Made by a program: the position numbers and the translations under genes. DNA of 64,000 bases, from positions 186,001 to 250,000 of the forward strand of contig JACJIB010000004.1 in NCBI GenBank assembly GCA_014138645.1. Direction: 5' to 3'. The DNA is from Methylorubrum thiocyanatum. GTDB taxonomy: Bacteria; Pseudomonadota; Alphaproteobacteria; Rhizobiales; Beijerinckiaceae. Positions 32,269-41,175 of this stretch are shown in pieces. The notes beneath the pieces were generated by a model. It was not told the origin of the DNA. It saw only the letters and a list, made by a program, of their open reading frames with translations, and searched no databases. Position 1 is the first letter of the stretch. The number at the start of each line of letters is the position of its first letter.

Positions 32269-34073
32269 GGTGTGGCGCCCGGCAGCGCGGCGTAGGCGGA
32301 GACCCCGACCGGCTTGCCGCCGTTGATGTTGAAGCCCGTGACCCGGCCGGCGGGGCTGAGCGGCTGTCCACCTTCCGCGGCGGCGAATTCAGCCGCGAAC
32401 CGGTCCTCGACCAGCACGAGGCGGCAGCCTCCTTCACGGAGGAAGGCGGCGGCCTCCGCGCCGGAATTCAGCATGGCCAGATCCGTGCCGATGGTGAAGA
32501 CGAGGCTCGGCTCGCGAAGACCCAGGCTCGCCACAAGCGGCGCCGCGCAGGGCAGGGCGTCGCGGATCGCGGCGAGCCGCGGCGAGACCTTGAGGCTCTG
32601 AAGCACCGGCTGGGTCAGGCCGAACACGCCCCCCGACAGCAGCACCGAGGCGGCGACGCCGAGGGCGAGAGCCCCCTCTCTGGCGCCCTCCCCGGCCCCC
32701 TGCCCGGCCCTCTGCCCGGCCCTCTGCCCGGCCCCTTGAGCGAAGGCGGCCCAGGCGAGGATCGCGAGGCCGCAGGCGGCGAGGAGAAGCGGCAGGGCGG
32801 CGAGCGGCAGGGCGTGGTCGAGCCGCCAAGCGGCGAGGCTCAGGCCGAGCGTGAGCCCGACCGGGATCAGCACCACGAGGCCGGCCACCCAGCGCGCGCC
32901 CGGGCGGCGCGGATCGAGCGCGCCGCGCGTGAGCGCCAGCACGGTGAGGATCGCCACCGCCGGCATCAGGGGCAGGACGTAGTGCGGCAGCTTGGTCGGC
33001 ACCGCCTCGAAGATCAGCCACATCGGCACGATCCAGGCCAGCAGCAGCGCCACCGCCTCCTCTCCCCGCTGCCTCCAGGCGAAGGGAATGGCGAGGGCGG
33101 CGAAGGCCGCGCCCGGCCAGAAGGTGGCGAAGAAGGCGAGCGCGTAGGCGCCGGGCGGGCCCCAGTGCTTCTCGGCGCCGGTGCCGACCTTGCCGAGCAT
33201 GTCGCGCCCCACCGCCTCGCCGAAGAAGGCGCCGCCGCTCTTCCAGGCGATCGCCAGGAACCACGGCGCCACGACGGCGAGGGTGAGGAGAAGCCCTAAG
33301 CGCGGGCGCAGGTCGAGGAGCCAGCGGGCCGAGCCCTCGCGCAGGCACAGGACCAGGGCGGTGAGGCCGGCAAACAGCGGCACCATCGGCCCCTTCACGA
33401 GGATGCCGAGGGCGATGCCGAGCCAGAAGACCAGAGCCGTTCCGAGAGAGGCCGGGCCGCGCCGCCGCTCCAGCCGGGCGCGCCCGAGCCAGGCGCGGGC
33501 GAGCGCGCCGAAGGCGGCGACCGAGCAGGCGGTGAGCAGCGCGTCGGTCTTGGCGAGCCGCGCTTCCGCCGAGAGCATGATGCAGGCGGAAAACAAAGCC
33601 GCAGCGAGCAGCGCCCGGCGCCGGTCGAGCAGGGCGAGAGCGGCCCAGTAGGTCAGGAGGATCGCCGCCAGCGCGCCGACGAGCGAGGGGATCCGGTAGA
33701 GCCCGATCTGCGTGCGGGCGCGCGGCACGCCGAGCGCCTCGCCGGCCGCGACCGCGGCGGCCTGCGCCCAGTAGATGCCGACCGGCTTCTTGTGGCGCGC
33801 CTCCGCCTGGAAGCGGATATCGACGAGGTCGCCCGTCTCCAGCATCTGCTTGGAGGCCTGCGCGAAGCGCGGCTCGTCCCGGTCCATCGGTTGGAGCGAG
33901 GCAAGGCCCGGCAGAAAGCTCGCGAGGCCGATCAGCAGGAGCAGCAGGCAGGCCCGGACATGGCTCGCCGCACCGAAGCCCAGCACCCGGTCCGCGAGCG
34001 TCACGGCACCGCCGAGCGGTCGAGAAAGGTCCATGCGCACGGGCGCGGACGGACCGGCACTGAGGCTCGTCAT
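32265..34073 (-). CDS. GT39 (ArnT-like) membrane glycosyltransferase
   Basis: 602 aa, about 12 membrane helices. The ArnT/PMT family start 'PMDRDEPRFAQASKQMLETG' contains the catalytic-type Asp-Glu, followed by 'RHKKPVGIYW'. It would transfer a sugar from a polyprenyl phosphate to lipid A, core or another envelope acceptor in the periplasm. The start at 34073 (MTSLSAGPSAP) is favoured over one 109 codons upstream. A Gly-Ala-Gln/Arg repeat tract lies between the last helices. First gene of a coupled GT39-GT2-LAB_N operon. Confidence 0.87.
   Translation of the reverse strand: MTSLSAGPSAPVRMDLSRPLGGAVTLADRVLGFGAASHVRACLLLLLIGLASFLPGLASLQPMDRDEPRFAQASKQMLETGDLVDIRFQAEARHKKPVGIYWAQAAAVAAGEALGVPRARTQIGLYRIPSLVGALAAILLTYWAALALLDRRRALLAAALFSACIMLSAEARLAKTDALLTACSVAAFGALARAWLGRARLERRRGPASLGTALVFWLGIALGILVKGPMVPLFAGLTALVLCLREGSARWLLDLRPRLGLLLTLAVVAPWFLAIAWKSGGAFFGEAVGRDMLGKVGTGAEKHWGPPGAYALAFFATFWPGAAFAALAIPFAWRQRGEEAVALLLAWIVPMWLIFEAVPTKLPHYVLPLMPAVAILTVLALTRGALDPRRPGARWVAGLVVLIPVGLTLGLSLAAWRLDHALPLAALPLLLAACGLAILAWAAFAQGAGQRAGQRAGQGAGEGAREGALALGVAASVLLSGGVFGLTQPVLQSLKVSPRLAAIRDALPCAAPLVASLGLREPSLVFTIGTDLAMLNSGAEAAAFLREGGCRLVLVEDRFAAEFAAAEGGQPLSPAGRVTGFNINGGKPVGVSAYAALPGATP
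32687..32734 (-). repeat. 12-bp tandem repeat inside the GT39 gene
   Basis: TCTGCCCGGCCC occurs twice exactly (32711-32722, 32723-32734), once with one change (32699-32710) and once degenerate (32687-32698). In the protein it gives Arg/Gly-Ala-Gly-Gln units in a loop. Probably variable in length between strains. Confidence 0.8.
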
Positions 34074-34334
34074 CGGCGGAGGCTGCCCGCTTTCGGCACG
34101 GTCTGGCTCGGGCGGGAGGAAACGGGCATCGGCGGCTCGGGCGAGCGGAACGTTCGGGCCGGCGGCGGCCCGCATCCGGCCGGGGCGCCGTGTCGGTGAT
34201 CCCGCCGGGATTGTCAAATGCGGTGGAGCAAGGCGCGGCAAAGCTTCGCCGGGTGCGGGCCTTCCCGCAAAAAGCAACGCAACCATGCACCCGGCGGGTA
34301 GCCGGGCCGGGAGGGCGACCCTATATGCCTCTCC

Positions 34335-34529
34335 ATGGCAAACAACAGCGCAAATCCCTACACCCTCGAAATCGAAGCCTGCGAGCGCCCGGCTGGGCAC
34401 TTCACCTGGGCCATCCGCCGGAACGGCAAGCTCTTCCAGCGCGCGGATCGCGTGCAGACCACGGAAGAGGCCGCCGAGCGCAGCGGGCTCGCCGCCCTGG
34501 AGAAGCTCCTCAGCGGCCGGGAGCGTTGA
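34335..34529 (+). CDS. Small hypothetical protein, 64 aa
   Basis: It begins MANNSANPYTLEIEACERPA and continues 'GHFTWAIRRNGKLFQRADRV', a pattern of small beta-rich DNA- or stress-linked proteins, then a short helix. Divergent from GT39 and upstream of the acyl-CoA ligase. Function not known; composition and codon use support a real gene. Confidence 0.65.
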   Translation: MANNSANPYTLEIEACERPAGHFTWAIRRNGKLFQRADRVQTTEEAAERSGLAALEKLLSGRER

Positions 34530-34669
34530 TCGGCCCCTTTCAGCCGTTTTCGCCCCAAATCCCTCGAACCTGACCGAACAAGGCTCCCGGGCACGCGCCC
34601 GCGGGGCCTTTTCTCTGTCGTCTCCTCTGCAGAGCTCCGCTAGTCTGCCCCCAAACGGGAGGCGGGACC

Positions 34670-36304
34670 ATGGCGCGCGCGACGATCTACGACCGGGATC
34701 TCGACCGGAATCCGGCCAACTATCAACCGCTCACGCCGCTGACCTATCTCGACCGCGCCGCCCGTACCTTCCCGGACCAAGTGGCGGTGATCCACGGCCC
34801 GCTGCGCCGCTCCTACGCCGAGCTCTACGCCCGCTGCCGCCGCCTGGCCTCGGCCCTGGCCGCCCGCGGCATCGGCCGCGGCGACACGGTGGCGGTGCTG
34901 CTCGCCAACACGCCCGCGATGATCGAGTGCCACTACGGCGTGCCGATGACGGGGGCGGTGCTCAACACCCTCAACACCCGTCTCGACGCGGCGGCGCTGG
35001 CCTTCTGCCTCGACCACGGCGAGGCCAAGCTCTTCATCGTCGATCGCGAGTTCGCGAAGATCGGCCGCGAGGCGCTCGACCGGGCCGGCGTCTCGCCCCT
35101 CGTCATCGCTTACGACGACCCGGAATTTTCCGGCGAGGGCGGTCCCTTGGGCGAGGCCGGCGACTATGAAACATTCCTCGCCGCGGGCGATCCCGATTTC
35201 GACTGGGCGATGCCGGACGACGAGTGGGACGCGATCTCGCTGAACTACACCTCCGGCACCACGGGCGATCCGAAGGGGGTGGTCTACCACCACCGCGGCG
35301 CGGCCCTGCTCTCGCTCGGCAACGTCATCACCGCCGGGCTGCCGCAGCACGCGGTCTATCTCTGGACCCTGCCGATGTTCCACTGCAACGGCTGGTGCTT
35401 CCCCTGGACGCTGTCGATCGTCGCCGGCACCCATGTCTGCCTCAGGCAGGTGCGGGCGCCGGCGATGTACGCGGCCTTGGCCGAGCACGGCGTCACCCAC
35501 CTGTCGGGGGCACCCATCGTGATGTCGACGCTCCTGAACGCCCCCGAGGACCAGAAGCGCCCCCTGCCCCACCGCGTCCACTTCCTCACCGCCGCCGCGC
35601 CGCCGCCCGAGGCGGTGCTCGCCGCCATGGGCGAGGCCGGCTTCAACGTCACCCATCTCTACGGTCTGACCGAGACCTACGGTCCGGCGGTGGTGAATGC
35701 CTGGCACGAAGAGTGGGACGCGCTCGCCCCCGACGAGCGGGCGAAGAAGAAGGCCCGCCAGGGCGTGCGCTACCCTGTGCTGGAAGAGTTGGATGTGCGC
35801 GATCCCGAGACGATGGAATCACTGCCCGCCGACGGGACAAGTCTCGGCGAGGTGATGTTCCGCGGCAACGTGGTGATGCGCGGCTACCTCAAGAACCCGG
35901 CCTCGACGCAGGCCGCCTTCAAGGGCGGCTGGTTCCGCTCCGGCGATCTCGGGGTGAAGCACCCCGACGGCTACATCCAGCTCAAGGACCGCTCGAAGGA
36001 CATCATCATCTCAGGCGGCGAGAACATCTCCTCGATCGAGGTCGAGGACGCGCTGTTCAAACACCCCTCGGTCGCCGCCGCCGCGGTCGTCGCCAAGCCG
36101 GACGCGAAGTGGGGTGAGACGCCCTGCGCCTTCATCGAGCTGAAGGAGGGGCGGGAGGCGACCTCCGAGGAACTGGTCGCGTGGTGCCGCGAGCGGCTCG
36201 CCCCCTACAAGCTGCCGCGCCACGTGGTGTTCGGCGAATTGCCCAAGACCTCGACGGGCAAGGTGCAGAAGTTCGTGCTGCGGGAGAAGGCGCGGGAGGC
36301 GTGA
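34670..36304 (+). CDS. AMP-forming acyl-CoA synthetase
   Basis: 544 aa ANL-superfamily enzyme that activates a carboxylic acid to its CoA thioester. ATP loop 'YTSGTTGDPKGV' (~residue 192), 'GLTETYGP' (A5), 'RSKDIIISGGENISS' (A8 hinge) and the catalytic Lys in 'TSTGKVQKF' (A10). The best family match in memory is medium-chain or 3-methylmercaptopropionate-type ligases, but specificity is not readable. Monocistronic; convergent with the receiver gene 10 bp away. Confidence 0.9.
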   Translation: MARATIYDRDLDRNPANYQPLTPLTYLDRAARTFPDQVAVIHGPLRRSYAELYARCRRLASALAARGIGRGDTVAVLLANTPAMIECHYGVPMTGAVLNTLNTRLDAAALAFCLDHGEAKLFIVDREFAKIGREALDRAGVSPLVIAYDDPEFSGEGGPLGEAGDYETFLAAGDPDFDWAMPDDEWDAISLNYTSGTTGDPKGVVYHHRGAALLSLGNVITAGLPQHAVYLWTLPMFHCNGWCFPWTLSIVAGTHVCLRQVRAPAMYAALAEHGVTHLSGAPIVMSTLLNAPEDQKRPLPHRVHFLTAAAPPPEAVLAAMGEAGFNVTHLYGLTETYGPAVVNAWHEEWDALAPDERAKKKARQGVRYPVLEELDVRDPETMESLPADGTSLGEVMFRGNVVMRGYLKNPASTQAAFKGGWFRSGDLGVKHPDGYIQLKDRSKDIIISGGENISSIEVEDALFKHPSVAAAAVVAKPDAKWGETPCAFIELKEGREATSEELVAWCRERLAPYKLPRHVVFGELPKTSTGKVQKFVLREKAREA

Positions 36305-36314
36305 GGGTTGCGCT

Positions 36315-36677
36315 TCACCCCAAGCCCAATTGCTGCGCGGCGTTCATGATCGCGGTCATGCGGTAGGGCTTCATCACCAGCACGCTCGCACTCACCTGCC
36401 GCGGCTGCTCGGCACTGTAGCCGGTCACGTAGATCACCGGCAGCGCCGGGTGGAGGGCGCGGGCGCGCTCGGCGAGATCCCAGCCGTCGAGCTGGCCCGG
36501 CAGGCGGATGTCGGTGAACAGGAGATCGACCCGCTCCGCGCCCTGGAGCAGGCCGTAGGCCTCCTCCGCGGTGCCGGCGCTGAGCACGGCGAAGCCGGCA
36601 TCCTCGAACTCCATGATCACGGCGTTGAGCAGCATCTCCTCGTCCTCGACGACGAGCACCGTCCGCTTGTCGGCCAT
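36315..36677 (-). CDS. Single-domain response regulator
   Basis: 120 aa receiver with no output domain. Acidic pair in 'VLVVEDEEMLL', phospho-acceptor Asp in 'LLFTDIRLPG', Thr in 'IYVTGYS', and Lys in 'VLVMKPYR'. It starts 80 bp after the sensor kinase gene on the same strand, so the two form a pair. It probably works by protein contact, like CheY- or CpdR-type proteins. Confidence 0.9.
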   Translation of the reverse strand: MADKRTVLVVEDEEMLLNAVIMEFEDAGFAVLSAGTAEEAYGLLQGAERVDLLFTDIRLPGQLDGWDLAERARALHPALPVIYVTGYSAEQPRQVSASVLVMKPYRMTAIMNAAQQLGLG

Positions 36678-36757
36678 CCCTCCCCCTCTGCTCCTCTCGT
36701 GATCCTTCGACGGGTCCCGCGCTTCGGCGGCGCGGCGGCACAGGACGCGCCGGCACC

Positions 36758-38032
36758 TCAACTCGCAACGGGGACCGGTGGTCGCAGCGGCGCGACGAAG
36801 CCCGGCCCGGAGGCTGGGGCTGTCGAGGCTGGAGCCGGGCGCGCCGCAATCGGGCCCCGCCCGGCGGGCGCCTGCGACGGAAAGGCCAGGCGCACCGTGG
36901 TGCCGGGCCGCTCGCGGCGCACGAAGGCGGCGCTGCCGCCCGATTGCTGCGCGAAGCCGAAGACCTGGCTGAGCCCCAGGCCGGTCCCCTGCCCCAGCGG
37001 CTTCGTGGTGAAGAACGGCTCGAAGGCCCGCACCTCGATCTCCGGCGCCATGCCGATCCCGGTGTCGGACACCTCGACGGCCAAGCCGTCGCCCTCGGGC
37101 AGCGGCCGGGTGGCGAGGGTGAGCGTGCCCCCCTCCGGCATCGCGTCGCGGGCATTGACGGCGAGGTTGAGGAGCGCGTTCTCCAGCTGGTTCGGATCGA
37201 TGTTCACCCGCGGCAGGTCCGGGGCGAAGTCGGTCTCCAGCCGGATCCGCGGGCCGATCGTGCCGCGGACGAACTCGGCGAACGAGGCGATCTGCGCGTT
37301 GACGTCGGTGCTGACCGGCGAGAGCGGCTGGCGCCGGGCGAAGGCCAGCAGCTTGTGCGTCATCGTCGCCGCCCGCTCGGCGCCCTTCACCGCGTCGTCC
37401 AGGCGCCGGCGCAGGGGGCTGTCCGGGGCCAAGCCGCGCTCGACCCGGTCGAGATTGAGCAGCACCACGTTGAGCAGGTTGTTGAAGTCGTGGGCCACGC
37501 CCCCGGTGAGCTGGCCGATCGCCTCCATCTTCTGGCTCTGACGCAGCGCCTCCTCGGCGCGCGCGCGCTCGGCATTGGCAGCCTCCAGCGCGGCGAGCGC
37601 CGCATCGCGCTCGGCGATCCGCGCCTCGAGCGCCTCGTTGGCCTGCCGGAGCTGGGTGGGCGACGGCAGCGTCAGCGCCTTCGGCATCAGCACCCAGAGC
37701 GCCACCGCCGTGCCGATCGAGGCCAGGCCGGTGAGGAGCTTGACCGCCGCCTCCAGCCCGTAATCCGGCACCCAGAGCGTCCAGATCGCCATGAGATGCG
37801 TGGCGCCGCAGGCGGTGATGAACACCGCAAACGACCAGAACATCCAACCGAACACCACGTCGCGGCGGCGGGACACGAAATAGGCGAGCCCGACGGGAAT
37901 CGAGAAATAGGCGAAGGCGATCAGGCTATCCGAGACGACGTGGGTCCAGATCAGCTCCGGGCGCCAGAGCAGGCAGATGCCGTGGGGCGAGAGGTTCTCG
38001 ACTTCCCACAGCCGCCGCAGAAGTTCGAGCAT
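36758..38032 (-). CDS. Sensor histidine kinase with ethylene-receptor-like membrane domain
   Basis: 424 aa. Three N-terminal membrane helices match the ethylene-binding domain of plant ETR1: 'SDSLIAFAYFSIPVGLAYFV' and 'FITACGATHLMAIWTLW'. Asp35, Tyr42, Ile45, Pro46, Cys75 and His79 keep ETR1 spacing (Asp25, Tyr32, Ile35, Pro36, Cys65, His69); Cys and His are the copper ligands there. A coiled coil (about 125-165) leads to HisKA 'GVAHDFNNLLN', N box 'NLAVNARDAMPEGG', G1 'VSDTGIGM' and G2 'GTGLGLSQVFGF'. A disordered Pro/Ala tail ends it. Partner receiver follows. Confidence 0.85.
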   Translation of the reverse strand: MLELLRRLWEVENLSPHGICLLWRPELIWTHVVSDSLIAFAYFSIPVGLAYFVSRRRDVVFGWMFWSFAVFITACGATHLMAIWTLWVPDYGLEAAVKLLTGLASIGTAVALWVLMPKALTLPSPTQLRQANEALEARIAERDAALAALEAANAERARAEEALRQSQKMEAIGQLTGGVAHDFNNLLNVVLLNLDRVERGLAPDSPLRRRLDDAVKGAERAATMTHKLLAFARRQPLSPVSTDVNAQIASFAEFVRGTIGPRIRLETDFAPDLPRVNIDPNQLENALLNLAVNARDAMPEGGTLTLATRPLPEGDGLAVEVSDTGIGMAPEIEVRAFEPFFTTKPLGQGTGLGLSQVFGFAQQSGGSAAFVRRERPGTTVRLAFPSQAPAGRGPIAARPAPASTAPASGPGFVAPLRPPVPVAS

Positions 38033-38227
38033 CGCTCCGGTCCCCGGCTCCTCTACGCAGGATCCTACAGGCCGCGCAGGCGCAAGCTAGACAGAATCGG
38101 GTTCTCCGGCGGATGCGGCCTCCCCTCGCGCCGATTCTCTACGCGAGACGCGGGCGGCGACCAAACATTAAGTCTTGCTTAACCCTATTCGCGCATCACC
38201 GGGGATGGTCTTCGAGGGCAGGCTCGC

Positions 38228-39616
38228 GTGTCGGCGCAACGGGCAATCATGCAGGCTGAGGCGTTGCCGAGAGCCTCGGACGGGACCCCGCCGGATGCCT
38301 CGCGCGGGATACCGGCCGACGTTCCGCTGAGGCGGGTCAGCCTCGGCAGCCTGCTCTCCGCCACGGCGCGGCGCCATCCCGAGCGGATCGCGGTGGTCGA
38401 TCCCGCCGACAAGCCGGACTGGAGCGACCGGCCCGCCATCACGTGGACCTACGCCGCCGCGGCCGAGATCGTGGAGCGCCTCGCCCGCGGCCTGCGGAGC
38501 TGGCGCCTGCCGCCGGGAAGCCGCATCGGCCTGTGCCTGCCGGGCTCGGCCGAGAGCGCCCTGGCGATCCTGGCCGTCGAGGCGGCCGGCCATGTCGCCT
38601 GCCTGCTGCCGGTCTCCTGGGACGAGGAGCGCCTGCTCGCCGCGGCGCAGAACGTGGCCCTGAGCGCGGTCCTGACCCAGGCCCGCCTCGGCTCGGCAAG
38701 ACCCGCCGAGCGCCTCTGCGCCGTCGCCGCCCGCTATTTCGGCCTGCGCTACCTCGCCGCCTTCGGTCCCGACGTGCCGGACGGGGTGATCAACCTCGAC
38801 CGCTTCGTCCTCGACGGCCCCGCCAGAGAACCGGCCGGACCGGTCCCCGCCGCGGCGGGCCTCGTCAGCTTCGTCGGCGGCGATCCCGAACGGCCGGTCT
38901 ATCGCAGCGGCGAAGCGGTGGTGGCCGCCGCCGCCGCCCACCTCGTGGCGATGCGGGTCGCGCCCACCGAGCGCATCCTCAGCCTGATCGGCCCGCACGA
39001 CCTGCGCGGCCTCGCCACCGGGCTCGCCGCCGCGCTCGTCGCGGGCGCGACCCTCGAGACGATGCCGCTGTTCGACGGCGCCGCCTTCGCCGCGGCCCTG
39101 CGGCGGCCGGGCCCGACGCATCTCGTCGCCCCCGCCTTCATCGAGAAGAACCTCGCCGGCCGCGACCTGCCGGCCGAGCTGCGCTCCATCGCCCTGGTCC
39201 ACCGGGCCCCCGCCCGCTTTCCCGGCCGCAGCCGCGCCGCGGGCGGACCGCAGGGCCTGCGGGCCGATCTGGTGATCGATACGATCGCCTTCGGCGAGAC
39301 GGCGCTCCTCTCCGGACGGCGCGGGACCACGAGCGACCTCTCGCTGGTGCTCGGCAAGCTGGAGCGGCTCACCCTTCCCGCCGCCCTGATGTCCCTGCGC
39401 CGCGGCCCCGACGGGCGCCTCGCCTTCCGCGGCCAAGCCTGCGCCGTGACGGCACTGCAGCGCGGGAATCAGCAGGCCGTGCCCGGCAATGCGTGGCAGG
39501 AGACGCCCTACGCGCCGGTGCTGTTCGCGGGCTTCGCCACCGCGATCGAGGAGGTGGAATCCTCGGACGCCGCTGCGTCACCAGAAATTTTTGCACCTGC
39601 GCAATCCGGCCGGTGA
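38228..39616 (+). CDS. Degenerate AMP-binding (acyl-CoA synthetase-like) protein
   Basis: 462 aa. The N-terminal part follows ANL enzymes ('LLSATARRHPERIAVVDPAD', 'LARGLRSWRLPPGSRIGLCL', 'SAESALAILAVEAAGHVACL'). The ATP loop TSGTTGxPKG is replaced by 'SFVGGDPERPVYRSGEAV', and the hinge and C-terminal lysine domain are missing. It is therefore unlikely to be an active ligase. The gene starts at a GTG (38228) or an ATG at 38249. The end lies just before a run of A/T-rich sequence. Role unknown. Confidence 0.7.
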   Translation: MSAQRAIMQAEALPRASDGTPPDASRGIPADVPLRRVSLGSLLSATARRHPERIAVVDPADKPDWSDRPAITWTYAAAAEIVERLARGLRSWRLPPGSRIGLCLPGSAESALAILAVEAAGHVACLLPVSWDEERLLAAAQNVALSAVLTQARLGSARPAERLCAVAARYFGLRYLAAFGPDVPDGVINLDRFVLDGPAREPAGPVPAAAGLVSFVGGDPERPVYRSGEAVVAAAAAHLVAMRVAPTERILSLIGPHDLRGLATGLAAALVAGATLETMPLFDGAAFAAALRRPGPTHLVAPAFIEKNLAGRDLPAELRSIALVHRAPARFPGRSRAAGGPQGLRADLVIDTIAFGETALLSGRRGTTSDLSLVLGKLERLTLPAALMSLRRGPDGRLAFRGQACAVTALQRGNQQAVPGNAWQETPYAPVLFAGFATAIEEVESSDAAASPEIFAPAQSGR

Positions 39617-39860
39617 CGGCCGCGGCCAACGGTGCCCCCTTTTCGAACCCCTGGAAAAAGAGGATATAAAATAAGGGCTTGAAAGACGACTGCATGGGCC
39701 GCCGCCGCTCTCCGCCACCTGTGCAGTGCAGTTCATCGGGCCTTCAGCCCGGCGATTCCATGCTCGCCTCATCTGCATGGCCGGCGAACCAATCGTAGCC
39801 ATGCGGGTTATCCGGGGTGCCCCTTCACACAGGGCGCGACATGGGGTAACGCTGAAGCTT

Positions 39861-40202
39861 ATGGGTGCGCTGCAACAAGTGCTTGTCGTCGACGATGGCC
39901 GCCGCGCCGTCGATCGTTCCCTCGCCGCCGACCTTGCGGGGCTCGGCTACGCGAGCGTCACCGCCTCGATCGAGGCGGCAGACGATGTCCTGGCCGTGAT
40001 CGCCCGTCCCGCGGCGATCCTGCTTCAGCTCTCCAACAGCACCAACCCGCACACCGCCGCACTCGCCGAGCGCCTGCGCGCGCAGATGCGGGCCGGCGGC
40101 ATCCCGGTGATCGAGATGGACGACGCGGGGCCCCGCCCCGGCGCACCGGTCGATCTCAAGAGCCGTATCGGCCCCTACGTGCTCAACGAGCCGGAGCTGT
40201 AG
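39861..40202 (+). CDS. Receiver-like protein without phospho-acceptor
   Basis: 113 aa. 'VLVVDDGRRAVDRSLAADLA' looks like the first strand and acidic pair of a receiver, but the usual Asp at the end of strand 3 is absent ('AAILLQLSNSTNP'). A later Lys ('DLKSRIGPYV') is present. Probably a pseudo-receiver. ATG at 39861 fits the domain; upstream codons look non-coding. A good terminator follows. Confidence 0.6.
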   Translation: MGALQQVLVVDDGRRAVDRSLAADLAGLGYASVTASIEAADDVLAVIARPAAILLQLSNSTNPHTAALAERLRAQMRAGGIPVIEMDDAGPRPGAPVDLKSRIGPYVLNEPEL

Positions 40203-40230
40203 GGCCTTCCCTTAACGGGGCCATGACAGA

Positions 40231-40255
40231 GGCGGGCCGGGAGCCCGCCTTTTTC
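40231..40255 (+). terminator. Rho-independent terminator after the receiver-like gene
   Basis: GGCGGGC, loop CGGGA, GCCCGCC-TTTTT: 7-bp arms (first base pairs as G-C) with a clear T-run. Confidence 0.88.
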
Positions 40256-40394
40256 GTGTGCATGCCTGTCATCACGGGCTCGGCCGGATGGCGCGAGCGC
40301 ATTCCGGCGAAGTGGTCACCGGTTCGTCGGAAGAACGCGCGTCAAAACAAAGACCTAGAGGCGCCGGCCTGATGCAGTCAGGTCGGATACGATT

Positions 40395-40592
40395 CTAGGC
40401 GGCAGCGACGATCTCGCTCTCGCGGACGGCGCGCTCCGCCGAACCCGAGCGGATGCGGTAGGAGGGCTCGCCGGTCGGATCGTCGGGCATCAGGCGGACG
40501 ATCTCGCTGACCGCACCGAAGCCCAGCCGCTCGTCGAGGGGGGAGGATTGGGCGCGGCGGACGCGCTGGCCGAGCTTGAACTTATGCATCAT
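40395..40592 (-). CDS. Small conserved alphaproteobacterial protein, 65 aa
   Basis: It begins MMHKFKLGQRVRRA and ends 'RAVRESEIVAAA', the pattern of a short family common in Rhizobiales ('HKFKxGxxV...YRIKS...RVVRESEL'). Likely a small beta-barrel (KOW/SH3-like). AGGAG 7 bp upstream fixes the start at 40592, rejecting an upstream ATG. Function unknown. Confidence 0.75.
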   Translation of the reverse strand: MMHKFKLGQRVRRAQSSPLDERLGFGAVSEIVRLMPDDPTGEPSYRIRSGSAERAVRESEIVAAA

Positions 40593-40763
40593 CGGTGTCT
40601 CCTCGAATGCCGTCCGCCGAAGCGGGACAAAGCTTCGGCGAAGGAGAGCCCCGCAGGACAACGCGCGGAAGCCAGCCCCGGTCGCGCCTGCGAACGAGAC
40701 TGGCCCGGCTGCATGTCGGGGCAGGTCCGCGAACCGGGCAGCCCGGTGCGCGGATGAGGGTCG

Positions 40764-41132
40764 TCAGCGGCGCAGCTTGATCTTGGCCTTGCGGGCGGCG
40801 TAGCGGGCGTCCCGCTCCTCCTTCTGCTTGGCCTGGGCGAGACGGGCGCGCTCGGCGGCGGCCTCGATTTCGGCGGCCTTGCGCGCCGCCTCCGCCGCGC
40901 GCTCGGCGGCGGCCTCGGCGGCCAGACGCTCGGCCTCGAGGCGCCGCTGCGTCTCACGCTCCTTGGCGCGCTCTTCGCGGGCCACGACGATCGCGCGGCG
41001 CTCCGCTTGGCGGGCCTGCACGGCCGGATCGTCGTTGGAGGGGCGGGCGCGGAAGCGGGCGAGCATGGCCTCCCGGGCGGAGGCCGAATCCTGGCGACGG
41101 TCGCCGAAGGAGTTTTGTTTGCTGAAGCTCAC
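40764..41132 (-). CDS. DUF6481-type Ala/Glu/Arg-rich coiled-coil protein
   Basis: 122 aa. GTG start at 41132 (VSFSKQNSFGDRRQ) with AAGGA upstream; then 'AREAMLARFRARPSNDDPAV' and a long highly charged helix (about residues 45-115) ending 'KAKIKLRR'. Members of this family often lie next to cold-shock genes in alphaproteobacteria, as here (csp 105 bp upstream). May bind nucleic acid or ribosomes; no proven role. Confidence 0.75.
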   Translation of the reverse strand: MSFSKQNSFGDRRQDSASAREAMLARFRARPSNDDPAVQARQAERRAIVVAREERAKERETQRRLEAERLAAEAAAERAAEAARKAAEIEAAAERARLAQAKQKEERDARYAARKAKIKLRR

Positions 41133-41175
41133 TGAGTATCCTTGATCGTGCCGGGCTCGAGGGCGAGCCATCGGC

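Noticed and set aside
39630..39675. A third copy of the REP-like repeat at the end of the pseudo-ligase gene
   Set aside because: Contains TTTCGAACCCCTGG-like remnants but no intact palindrome, so not counted.
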